A DNA stretch of 27,559 bases from an uncultured Clostridia bacterium (GTDB taxonomy: Bacteria > Bacillota > Clostridia > Lachnospirales > CAG-274). Both the position numbers and the translations under genes were made by a program. The stretch spans positions 5,018-32,576 of the forward strand of contig CAJTVH010000035.1 of NCBI GenBank assembly GCA_910579745.1, in the 5' to 3' direction. Below are positions 8,783-16,822 of the stretch, in pieces. The stretch's first letter is position 1. The number at the start of each line of letters is the position of its first letter. The notes under the pieces were generated by a model. The model was not told where the DNA came from. It searched no databases and worked only from the letters and a program-made list of their open reading frames with translations.

Positions 8783-8861
8783 TTTTTTATAATTTATAAA
8801 ATATTTTAACACTATTTAATTAAAAATATTTTTTGAGTAAAAATTTGTAAGCTTTTAATAC

Positions 8862-9152
8862 TTATATAAAATTTTCGGGCATACCTATATATAATTCTTC
8901 TTTAAGAATAATTATATTAATAACAGCTAAATTTATATTACAAAAAAGACCAACTATATAAAAATAAAGAAGAAATTTATTTACCTTCACACTTATCAAA
9001 ATTTCAAAGAAGCACAAAGCATAGTATTTCCGGAATTGCCTCATAGCAGACTGGTAATATTTCCAGATCGTGGTATTGCTATAACAGATGCGTTTCATCT
9101 CATCCTGTATCTGCGCAATCAGTTGATTTATAATGACTGTGTTTTGTTCCAT
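8862..9152 (-). pseudogene. N-terminal fragment of a tyrosine recombinase/integrase
   Basis: The first 45 residues (IINQLIAQIQDEMKRICYS, then TTIWKYYQSAMRQFRKYYA) look like the N-terminal SAM-like core-binding domain of phage-type tyrosine integrases. After RKYYA the frame runs into an AT-rich hydrophobic tail with no family resemblance, and the catalytic domain (R...HxxR...Y) is missing, so the gene is truncated. It begins six bases from a 31-bp perfect inverted repeat. It is most likely the relic of an integrated element; the match is by eye and rests on a short segment. Confidence 0.55.
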
Positions 9153-9157
9153 AGCAA

Positions 9158-9225
9158 AATGCGTCCATAATAATATACTAAGCAGACATTGACCTGTCTG
9201 CTTAGTATATTATTATGGACGCATT
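9158..9225. repeat. 31-bp perfect inverted repeat with 6-base loop
   Basis: The arm at 9158-9188 is the exact reverse complement of 9195-9225; the loop is TTGACC. The arm outer end reads AATGCGTCCATAATAATATA. It stands immediately upstream of the integrase fragment on the minus strand. There is no clean T-run for an intrinsic terminator on the plus side beyond GTTTTTG. It may be two abutted element ends, a recombination target, or a terminator protecting the integrase from read-through. Confidence 0.85.
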
Positions 9226-9748
9226 GTTTTTGTGAGAAAAATATTATATAGAATTTTATTACCTGTCCAATGGAATATCAACAAAATACTTAGACTTTGG
9301 CAAAACTATTATACCAAATTATTTTGTGGAAACTATTGAAATACCAAGATTGCTCTACAAGTCTATGTATAATATAAAATTCGATATAACTATTTTTATA
9401 CTAAATTTAGTATAATCCTGGCAAACGGTGTTTATGGTTACTAATAAACGAATTTAACTGCGTTATTCATTTGAAAAATTTTATTCAATTTTTACTTGTC
9501 TAGAAAATTTCCCAAGCCCTTAAAAATAACAAAAAATTATTATTTTTTTAGATTCTTTACATCCGCTAAAATATAAAGATCAGATACTTATATTATTGAC
9601 TTTAGAAAAATTTATATTACAATTATGAAAACAAATAATCTATATTTATTCTTCTTACAACAAATTTTTATATTTATCTTTTCTGATTTTGGAAGTTTTA
9701 AAATCAGTCAGTTTTTTTATTTTGTATAATCTATATTTTAAATATTTC
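9226..9748. other. Non-coding, AT-rich spacer; possible decayed DNA
   Basis: No intact gene. A frame at about 9263-9414 (reading from YLSNG to FILNL) is open for some 50 codons but matches nothing I recognise. The main structured item is the 18-bp palindrome at 9397-9414, listed separately. Confidence 0.4.
9397..9414. promoter_or_regulatory. 18-bp perfect palindrome, possible orphan operator
   Basis: TATACTAAATTTAGTATA is self-complementary. On the minus strand TTGCCA, an 18-base spacer and TATAAA form a possible promoter pointing at the integrase fragment, with the palindrome covering the spacer end and -10. On the plus strand it overlaps TATAAT but no good -35 is seen. An operator for a lost regulator is plausible. 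Confidence 0.35.
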
Positions 9749-9911
9749 ATTAGACCTGTTCAATAACTTATTTGCCTACGATTGACAAAAGATTTTTGCG
9801 GCAGATAAATCATAATTTTTTGCATAAGATACTTGGAAAGTCCTTTAAGAAAATTATACAAAGTATGATAGAAAAAACTCTATACCGCATAGGTTATTGA
9901 ACATTTCTAAT
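9749..9911. mobile_element. MITE-like element, 163 bp
   Basis: The two ends are inverted copies: the left reads TAGACCTGTTCAATAACTTA and the right, reverse-complemented, TAGAAATGTTCAATAACCTA; over 23 bases 20 agree. Each end is bordered by TA, as expected for elements mobilised by IS630/Tc1-type transposases. The interior has no open frame. Some of the interior (about 9800-9890) may be the worn-out end of a transposase gene. No second copy is present in this window. Confidence 0.55.
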
Positions 9912-10018
9912 AGTATAAGATTATATTTTTTATCAAAAAAATTAATAATTTAGGGCATAATTATAAATAAACAGGCCTTTGTAATTGAGTTCTAATTTAT
10001 ATCTAAATATTTCGTTGA

Positions 10019-10047
10019 TTGTCAATATATTTATCATATGATAAAAT
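10019..10047 (+). promoter_or_regulatory. Promoter and palindromic operator of the HTH-PurM/ABC operon
   Basis: TTGTCA (10019-10024), a 17-base spacer and TAAAAT (10042-10047) form a likely promoter about 115 bases before the regulator gene. A perfect 16-bp palindrome, TTTATCATATGATAAA (10030-10045), fills the spacer and covers the -10. A dimeric regulator bound there would block RNA polymerase, so autorepression by the adjacent helix-turn-helix protein is the natural guess. Confidence 0.55.
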
Positions 10048-10162
10048 TTTATTGATATAAAAGTACTGAGCGTATCTGAAAACTATCATAAGCATTTTAT
10101 TATAAATATGGCAATAATAATTGAAACCTTGCTGTAACAAAATATCGAGGGGGAAAAATTTA

Positions 10163-11422
10163 ATGCTTGACAGAGAAAAAGTTGGAAAAGCAATTTCAAG
10201 ACAAAGAAAAATAAAGGGAATGACACAGAAACAGCTTGCGGACTTATTACATGTTTCATATCAGGCAGTTTCAAGATGGGAGCAGGGAAACAATCTGCCG
10301 TCAGTAGATATAATTTATGACATTGCTCAAATACTTGATACTACCGTTGATTTTTTGTTAAATGAGCCTTCAAATGAAAGAAAAATTATCAGTTATATGG
10401 ATACAGGTTTGGATGTTAAGAGACTTCATATGATAAAAGATAGATTAAGTAATCTTGTGACTAAAAATGATATGCTGCTTCATACGAGATATAGCGACCC
10501 TGTATTTTTTAAACTGGACACATCAGGAATGGATGATCCTGTATGTATATTTGCAAATCATGTTCCTGGTTCTAAGGAACGTTTTGCGATGGAAAATGGT
10601 TATGACAGGGAAATATGCGTTGATTTGGTGTCAAGTGCAACTAATAATCTAATACGCTTTGGAGTAAAACCATTTATTTTACAGGCTAATATTGTTTGCG
10701 GAAATAATGATGGCAGTCAAATTCTTATAATGGGCGAAGCTTTCAAAGAAGCCTGCAAGAATAATGGCATTTTATTTGCTGGATTTGAGGTAGCGGCCCA
10801 AGCGGTAAATTACCATACGAATGAATATAAAATAGGTGCTTCAGTCATAGGAGTCGTTGACAGGAAGAAAATAATCACAGGAAACAGAATAATGGAAGGC
10901 GATATTATTATAGGATTGCCTACAGAAGGCATATCATCAATAAGCTATCCTTTTGTAAAAGTAATACTTGACAAAAGACCTGACATATTATACACAAAAA
11001 TTAACAAGCGTAATGTTTTTATGGACGAATTAATGAAACCAACCGCTTGCTATGTAAATATAATGAATGAGCTTAATGAACAAAATCTTATAAATGGCGT
11101 TTTTAGTATCGACAGGTCATTATTCAATCGAAGGTGCTATGATACAATGCCTAATGGTCTTGGCGCAAGCATTTCTGTTTCAAGAATACCGATTCCCTCA
11201 CTGTTTCAATATATATATAATTTGAATATGATGGACAAGGAATGTTTTTTAGATAATTTTTCACTTGGTATTAACATGCTGATAGTAGTACCGAAAGCAC
11301 AATGTGATAAGGCGGTAAAAATTATTGAAAAATATCATAAATGCTATATTATTGGAAAAATAGAAAAGGATGATGAATATCCTGATGCAAAAGTATGGAT
11401 GGAGGGAACAGTAAAGTGGTAA
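10163..11422 (+). CDS. XRE helix-turn-helix fused to a degenerate PurM (AIR synthetase)-like domain
   Basis: A 419-residue probable one-component regulator. The start is ATG 10163 behind GAGGGGG (10147-10153); an upstream in-frame ATG at 10121 has no such site. Residues 6-66 are an XRE domain (TQKQLADLLHVSYQAVSRWE, then GNNLPSVDIIYDIAQIL). Residues 77-400 follow PurM from end to end: SYMDTGLDV (77-85), a VDLVSSATNNLIRFGVKP helix, GDIIIGLPTEGISSISYPFV (246-265), LMKPTACYV, GLGASISVSRIPIP, FSLGINMLIVVP and a final IIGKI. The catalytic and nucleotide signatures are lost: DGVGTK is replaced by NHVPGSK (132-138), GGETAEMPG by AGFEVAAQAV (206-215) and HITGGG by INGVFSI. So it probably binds a ligand rather than catalysing ring closure. 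Its last 7 bases overlap the ABC gene. The ligand is unknown. Confidence 0.85.
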   Translation: MLDREKVGKAISRQRKIKGMTQKQLADLLHVSYQAVSRWEQGNNLPSVDIIYDIAQILDTTVDFLLNEPSNERKIISYMDTGLDVKRLHMIKDRLSNLVTKNDMLLHTRYSDPVFFKLDTSGMDDPVCIFANHVPGSKERFAMENGYDREICVDLVSSATNNLIRFGVKPFILQANIVCGNNDGSQILIMGEAFKEACKNNGILFAGFEVAAQAVNYHTNEYKIGASVIGVVDRKKIITGNRIMEGDIIIGLPTEGISSISYPFVKVILDKRPDILYTKINKRNVFMDELMKPTACYVNIMNELNEQNLINGVFSIDRSLFNRRCYDTMPNGLGASISVSRIPIPSLFQYIYNLNMMDKECFLDNFSLGINMLIVVPKAQCDKAVKIIEKYHKCYIIGKIEKDDEYPDAKVWMEGTVKW

Positions 11423-13119
11423 AAGCAGGTTTACGTAATAGTTATTTATTGCTATTGTTTATAATATTTTCGTTTATTTTGAGTGAATCCATTATCATGG
11501 GAAATGATTTTATCGCTGAAGCCACAGATATGATGCTTTCTGGTCAAAAGATATATTTCTCTGATTTTATCACACCATTACTTTGTATGATTGCGCTGGG
11601 AACATTATCCGCATATTTAAAAAGTATTTTCGGAAAGTATTATAGCTCAATAGTACAAAGGGACGTACGTATATCACTTGGAAAACATTTACTAAAACTA
11701 CCTTTTTCCTATTTTGATGAAAAAGGGACCGGAAGTATTATTACAAGACTAATATCTGATATAGAGGAAATGGGAAGGTTTTTCTCTGAAATTCTTCCCA
11801 ATCTTCTTATAAATATTATTACAGTAATGACAGCCACTATATATTTAATCCAAATGGACATAATGCTGATTGTTATACTGTTCGCAAGCTATCCAATTAT
11901 GTTGATTGTAGCTGATAAATTATCAAAAAAATTGGCTGAACTTACAAAAAAACTACGTACTCATATGGATGAGTGTACAGAAAAAACTTATGACGCTATT
12001 CAAGGTATTGCGGTAGGCAGAAGTTACAATCTTTATGAAGTACATAAACAAAAAATTGATACTGTTATTGACAATATGGTGTCTCAGGCATGTAAAAGTA
12101 CACGAATATCATCACTTGGCTGGGTATTAAAAAATGTAATTACAACAATTCCTGTAATATTCTGTTATCTTTTTGCGCTGTATGAAATAACGCAAGGTAG
12201 AATTACTGTCGGAGAAATGCTTGCTTTTACGGTAATACTTAACAGAATTTTATATCCTATTGGAGAGATTGTTTTCTGCGCAAATGATATTCGAGAGATT
12301 GGGGTTTCACTAAAAAGAATACAAGAAATATATAGTCGGCTGGAAGAGAAAAAAGGCGGAGATATACATAATATACCTGAAGATACCAGAACAGCTCCCG
12401 TTGTTGAATGGAAAAATATTGATTTTTGTTACGATAGAAGTAAAGAGCGTCATATTTTAAATGGAATGAGTTTTTCCGTTAAAGCAGGTGAGCAAATAGC
12501 TTTTGTTGGAGGTTCCGGAGAAGGAAAGACAACTATTTTTAAACTGCTTTGCGGTTTTTATGAAAAAAATAATGGACAATACAGACTTTTCGGGCATTTT
12601 TTTGAAAACTGGAATTTGGAAACGGCAAGAAATTGTTTTTCAGTAGTTTCACAAAATGTATTTTTATTTCCGGAAACAATTAAACAGAATGTAGCCTGCG
12701 GAAAAGAAAACGCTACAGATGAAGAAATTATAGAAGCGTGTAAAAACGCTAATATTCATAATTTTATTATGTCTCTTCCCGAAGGATATGGAACTCTTGT
12801 CGGAGAACGTGGCGTACGTCTTTCAGGAGGGCAAAGGCAGAGAATTTCAATAGCGAGGGCTTTTTTAAAGGACGCTCCTATACTTCTTTTGGACGAACCG
12901 ACCTCCTCTGTAGATATTGATGCGGAGCGGAAAATACAAGATGCTATCGAACGAATATCAACAGGAAAAACAGTGATTATTATAGCACACAGACTTTCTA
13001 CAGTAAAAAACGCGAAAAGAATTTATGTAGTCAAAGAAGGAAAAATAGTGGAAATGGGAAATCACGAGGAACTTTTGGAGAGAGACGGAATTTATGCTGA
13101 TATGTATATAAAGGGATAA
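11416..13119 (+). CDS. ABC exporter half-transporter (first subunit)
   Basis: A fused membrane/ATPase subunit of a type IV (MDR-like) ABC exporter, about 567 residues. GTG 11416 is preferred over ATG 11395 because GGAGGG (11401-11406) then sits 9 bases upstream; this makes the gene overlap the stop of the HTH-PurM gene (11420-11422) and implies translational coupling. Residues about 1-300 hold six transmembrane helices, with the coupling motif SYFDEKGTGSIITRLISDIE. The ATPase has Walker A GGSGEGKTT, signature LSGGQRQRISIARA, Walker B with glutamate ILLLDEPTSSVD, and the switch histidine in IIIAHRLSTV, so its catalytic site looks complete. The substrate cannot be told. With the following gene it probably forms a heterodimer like LmrCD or BmrCD. 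Confidence 0.93.
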   Translation: MVKAGLRNSYLLLLFIIFSFILSESIIMGNDFIAEATDMMLSGQKIYFSDFITPLLCMIALGTLSAYLKSIFGKYYSSIVQRDVRISLGKHLLKLPFSYFDEKGTGSIITRLISDIEEMGRFFSEILPNLLINIITVMTATIYLIQMDIMLIVILFASYPIMLIVADKLSKKLAELTKKLRTHMDECTEKTYDAIQGIAVGRSYNLYEVHKQKIDTVIDNMVSQACKSTRISSLGWVLKNVITTIPVIFCYLFALYEITQGRITVGEMLAFTVILNRILYPIGEIVFCANDIREIGVSLKRIQEIYSRLEEKKGGDIHNIPEDTRTAPVVEWKNIDFCYDRSKERHILNGMSFSVKAGEQIAFVGGSGEGKTTIFKLLCGFYEKNNGQYRLFGHFFENWNLETARNCFSVVSQNVFLFPETIKQNVACGKENATDEEIIEACKNANIHNFIMSLPEGYGTLVGERGVRLSGGQRQRISIARAFLKDAPILLLDEPTSSVDIDAERKIQDAIERISTGKTVIIIAHRLSTVKNAKRIYVVKEGKIVEMGNHEELLERDGIYADMYIKG

Positions 13120-13133
13120 GGAGTTGTCAAAGA

Positions 13134-14786
13134 ATGGTTAAAACTTTTTTTCGTTTTATGCTGATAATGGGTGACAGACTTCCTATATATTTAGGAGCTA
13201 TTTTACTTTCTACCATAGGAGACGCAGGGCGTAAAATAGCAAGCTCATATTTGATTAAAGATATTATTACAGCCGCTCAAACTGATAATACCAATAATAT
13301 TCTTTGGATTGTGTTTATAAATTTTCTTGTATTTGTGCTTGGCTTGCTTTTATGGCGTTTCAGTATTATACATTATAATATTGAGGGGAGAATCGGCGTT
13401 GGAAAGATGCAAAAGCTTGTATTTTCAAAAGCTATGCGCCTGCCTATGTCATATTATGAAAAGAAGCATAGCGGTGATTTTATGTCAAGACTGATTTTTG
13501 ATACACAAAGAGCCTCTGATATTTACACTTCAAGACTCCGCAGATTTCTTTCGGCTATAATTTCCACCATTATATATCTTATTCCAATGTTTTATTTAAA
13601 CTATGAACTTACTTTTTGTCTGATAGCTATAAGTCTGATAGCTTTTGTGATAAATGGTCTTTTCGCTAATCCTATGAAGAAGGCACATAAGCGTCTTTCT
13701 AATAAAAACAGTAAAATGATTGAAAAGCTAACAAATATTTTATCAGGTATGGAACTGATAAAAATTTTTCCCATTAGTTTAAAATTGTCAAAAGAATATG
13801 AAGTCGCCAACAAGGAATATTTTCATATTCAGAAAAGCACAAATCAACTGTCAGCAGGACTTGAATGCGTAAATTGTATGTTTGATTTAGTAGGAGCTTT
13901 GGCGTTTTTGGGACTTGGTATATGGTTTGTGTCAATGGAAAGAATAAGTCTTGGAGAACTAACAGGTCTTTATGCGCTGTATGGAGCGTTTCGCAATGTT
14001 TTTTCTGAGATAGGTTTGTATTTTCCTCAGATAATAGATTGTATTGCTAACGTTGAGAAAATTTTTGAGTTTCTTGATATGGAAGAGGAACCAGAACAAT
14101 GGGGATTTGAAACTTATAATAATAAGACAGCGGTTGTGGATAAAGATATTATATTGTCTATGCGAAATATTAGCTTTGAGTATAATGATGGCAGAAAAGT
14201 TTTAGAAGATTTTTCAATGGAAATTAAAAAGGGAAGCTTTACGGCTATTGTCGGTGCGTCTGGCTGTGGAAAAAGTACACTTGCGAAACTTCTGCTGGGA
14301 TTTTATCCATTAGGAAAAGGCAGCATGTTTATAGATGGTAAAGAGTATTCAAAGTTTACTTTAAGGGAAGTAAGAGACCGAATTTCTTATGTTCCACAAG
14401 AACCTTATCTTTATAAAACTACCATTAATGAAAATATAGCATATGGAAGATATTGGGCAAGCCAAGATGAAATAGTAGCGGCAGCAAAAGCGGCAAACGC
14501 TCATAACTTTATTATGAAATTGCCAAATGGATATAATACCGTGCTGGGCGAACGTGGCAATACTCTGTCAGGCGGTGAAAAGCAACGTATAGCGATTGCT
14601 CGCGCGATTATTAGAAATACGCCTATTATTATACTTGATGAAGCTACCTCCGCGCTTGATAATGAATCTGAAGCACTTATACAAGAGGCGATAAAAGCCT
14701 TAAAAGGTAAACACACTATACTTATGATAGCTCATCGACCAAGCAGTATTATATCGGCCGATATAATAATTAAAATAAGAGGATAG
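13134..14786 (+). CDS. ABC exporter half-transporter (second subunit)
   Basis: The partner exporter subunit, 550 residues, starting 14 bases after the previous stop behind AAGGAG (13118-13123). Its membrane domain (about 1-310) carries SYYEKKHSGDFMSRLIFDT. The ATPase shows Walker A GASGCGKST, Q-loop YVPQEPYLY, signature LSGGEKQRIAIARA, Walker B ILDEATSALD and switch histidine in MIAHRPSSI. Both subunits of the pair thus keep the catalytic glutamate, unlike many heterodimeric exporters in which one site is degenerate. The protein stops soon after the H-loop (ADIIIKIRG) and lacks the usual 20-30 residue C-terminal tail with GxHxEL, which the first subunit has; a mild truncation is possible. Confidence 0.92.
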   Translation: MVKTFFRFMLIMGDRLPIYLGAILLSTIGDAGRKIASSYLIKDIITAAQTDNTNNILWIVFINFLVFVLGLLLWRFSIIHYNIEGRIGVGKMQKLVFSKAMRLPMSYYEKKHSGDFMSRLIFDTQRASDIYTSRLRRFLSAIISTIIYLIPMFYLNYELTFCLIAISLIAFVINGLFANPMKKAHKRLSNKNSKMIEKLTNILSGMELIKIFPISLKLSKEYEVANKEYFHIQKSTNQLSAGLECVNCMFDLVGALAFLGLGIWFVSMERISLGELTGLYALYGAFRNVFSEIGLYFPQIIDCIANVEKIFEFLDMEEEPEQWGFETYNNKTAVVDKDIILSMRNISFEYNDGRKVLEDFSMEIKKGSFTAIVGASGCGKSTLAKLLLGFYPLGKGSMFIDGKEYSKFTLREVRDRISYVPQEPYLYKTTINENIAYGRYWASQDEIVAAAKAANAHNFIMKLPNGYNTVLGERGNTLSGGEKQRIAIARAIIRNTPIIILDEATSALDNESEALIQEAIKALKGKHTILMIAHRPSSIISADIIIKIRG

Positions 14787-14867
14787 AATTAATAAAACAA
14801 TTATCACAATAAATGATAATTTATTTGTAAATTTTAAACTTCAAAAATTTTTATTGAAAATGTTATT

Positions 14868-15318
14868 ATGAACAAAATAATTGATTATTATAATAATTAT
14901 GTTGAGAATGGGAAATTATTTTGTGATTATAGTCATCATATTGAATAGTTGACTACTATATATTACTTTGATAAACCGATACCTGATAACAGCAAAATTT
15001 TTAATGGTTGCATCGGAACAGTAAATTACGCGTTTAAACAAGCTGAACAAAGTCACAATGTTGTCGCAAATGATATTGCCTCATAATGTAAATATTATAA
15101 TAGAAAAGCAAAATAAAAATACAATACTAAAAAATATTTTTGTTGGAGATATTTATGATAATAACCATTATGACAATAATTATTTTGATATAGTTCTTTA
15201 TATAGGAGCATTTTATCATTTAAACGAAAATATGCGCTATAAAGGTATGGAACAATGTTTAAGACTTTTAAGGTCAACCTGTATTTTGATTAATTCTCAT
15301 ATCCTGCTGGCCCTGTAA
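14868..15318 (+). pseudogene. Decayed SAM-dependent methyltransferase
   Basis: The frame from ATG 14868 (MNKIIDYYNNYVENGKLFCD) resembles the start of class I SAM methyltransferases that begin with IxxYYxxYdE.gRL. It is cut by an in-frame TAG at 14946-14948, continues as TTIYYFDKPIPDNSKIFNG and GTVNYAFKQAEQSHNVVAND (motif I region, GTGxYA worn to GTVNYA), then shifts frame near 15080 into NVNIIIEKQNKNTILKNIFV, FDIVLYIGAFYHLNENMRY and EQCLRLLRS (motifs II and III). The end is frameshifted as well. The start of this gene follows the ABC operon by 81 bases, so it may once have belonged to it. Confidence 0.8.
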
Positions 15319-15481
15319 GCTGTACAACGTCCTATTGAGAGTTATACATATAATACATCTTAGGCTATCCCAGCATTCTTTGTCATTTTCACTCAATAAC
15401 TATATAAAAACGGCGTAAAATCTTAAATATAGACTTTACACCATTTTTATTTATAAGTTTATACTTTATTATGATACATTA

Positions 15482-15634
15482 TTATTCACTTGTCAAAGAC
15501 TGTTTTTGATAAAGTTTGCGTTTAAATCCAATTTCCTTTAAAACTGTATCTGCAATCGCGGCTTTTGAGACAGGTTCTAAACACTCTAAAATACTTAACC
15601 GACAAAACACTACCACATTTCCTTTTATTGTTTG
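15482..15634 (-). pseudogene. Possible C-terminal gene remnant
   Basis: A 50-codon open stretch on the minus strand, without a start codon that has a ribosome site, ends with CLEPVSKAAIADTVLKEIGF and a basic tail at a stop codon (15482-15484). The composition looks protein-like rather than AT-rich noise, but I cannot name the family. Treat it as a hint only. Confidence 0.25.
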
Positions 15635-15721
15635 CTATATAACCGTCCCCAATGTAATTTATTAATAAAGTAATTTTCGTAATACTATATCAATAAAAAG
15701 TACATACCTTCCCTACACTCT

Positions 15722-16252
15722 CTAACTTGTAAACTGAATTATACCATTCGCTATTCCTATAGCGCAGTTTTGCCGAAAAGATTCCGTAGCGAGTAAAGTA
15801 GCTTCCCTCGGGTTCGATAAAAACGCTAGCTCTACCAAAGTGGCAGGCATTAAAGTAAGCCTTAAAACAGCTAAATTCCTCGCTTTCACCCCTAAATCCA
15901 CAAGTTCTGTCTGCCTTACAAGAGCGGTATTTACAGTTTCAGCGAAACGCTGAGCGACTGTCCTGTCTCTGTAATAAAAAGATTCCGATCCGTTATAAGA
16001 TGTATTTGTCGCTGAATTGCAATGTATACTTACAAAATAATTAGCTCCCCATAAATTGGCAAGCCTCGCCCTTTCCGCAAGACTTACGTTTATATTTGTT
16101 CTTCTTGAATAGTTTACCTCATACCCTCGTTGCGTCAAAATATTTCCAAGCCTTAAAGCTACGTCTAAATTAACTGTCGCTTCCTCAAGTCCTGAAGCGG
16201 CTATCGCTCCGGGATTATCTCCTCCGTGTCCCGGGTCTATAAATATTTTCAT
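15722..16252 (-). CDS. N-acetylmuramoyl-L-alanine amidase (Amidase_3, CwlC-type)
   Basis: A zinc amidase that cuts the bond between N-acetylmuramic acid and L-alanine in peptidoglycan. The 176-residue protein is just the catalytic domain: zinc ligands His9 in DPGHGG, Glu23/24 in SGLEEA and His77 in SIHCNS, with the catalytic Glu141 in VELAFLSN. The ATG follows GGAGGT. There is no signal peptide and no SPOR or cell wall binding domain; the sporulation amidases CwlC and relatives also lack a signal peptide and act at mother cell lysis, so a sporulation role is plausible, but a phage-type lysin cannot be excluded. A spore-surface-like gene (18768) lies about 2.5 kb away, but nothing shows that the two are co-regulated. 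Confidence 0.92.
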   Translation of the reverse strand: MKIFIDPGHGGDNPGAIAASGLEEATVNLDVALRLGNILTQRGYEVNYSRRTNINVSLAERARLANLWGANYFVSIHCNSATNTSYNGSESFYYRDRTVAQRFAETVNTALVRQTELVDLGVKARNLAVLRLTLMPATLVELAFLSNPREATLLATESFRQNCAIGIANGIIQFTS

Positions 16253-16822
16253 TTCGCAACCTCCATTTTCATTATATATAATTGTATTAACTGAATTTTA
16301 ATTTTATTATTAAATTATCGTTTATAAATTTTTTAAAGCCAATAAACAAAAAATCAAAAAGATGAAAACTGAAAAGTATTTTATAAAAACAACGCAATCT
16401 GTATTGGCTTACACTAATATGAGAAAAATGATTTTAAATATCCAGTCTTATTTATTTTTAAATCTATTTCCCTACTCTTTTAATCACCTTTAAAATAATT
16501 ACCTCTCTTATCTTCAAATCAACTTGTATATTTACATAAAATATTAACCTATTAACATTACATTTCTTTAATTATTAATAAAAATCTCCCCAAATTATAT
16601 AACTTGCTTATATTTCTTAAACCATTATTCTTTTCATTAAAATGTATCTGAAAAGCATTTCATCAGTTGTTAAAACTTTGTAAATAATAAACATATTACA
16701 CACAATAAAATAATCAAAAAATTTTCATTTAAAATACAATCTCAAAACAACAGATTTTATTTTTATACATATTTTAGCTATCAGATACATTAACGATAAA
16801 TATTCAAATTATAAACTTAACA
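16253..16822. other. Non-coding spacer with a 151-bp inverted-repeat unit
   Basis: No gene is seen. AATGTATCTGA (16641-16651) and TCAGATACATT (16781-16791) are perfect 11-bp inverted ends of a 151-bp stretch, a possible small mobile unit. AAGCCAATA near 16335 and TATTGGCTT near 16402 could form a weak stem. The interior 16694-16766 is also one copy of a direct repeat described separately. Confidence 0.35.
16694..16766. repeat. Diverged direct repeat, copy 1
   Basis: This stretch and 17325-17398 share ATAATCAAAAAA, TTTTCATT, an A-rich block, C.CAAAAC and GATTTTATTTTT in the same order and orientation. They lie on the two sides of the C_GCAxxG_C_C gene. Sequence is low in complexity, so a chance component is possible. 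Confidence 0.4.

Noticed and set aside
10050..10090. GCGTATCTGAAAA-like element end, similar to 18463-18480 and to the ends at 16641 and 16791
   Set aside because: The shared part is only 10-15 bases, and no paired end was found for these two sites, so an insertion element cannot be supported.
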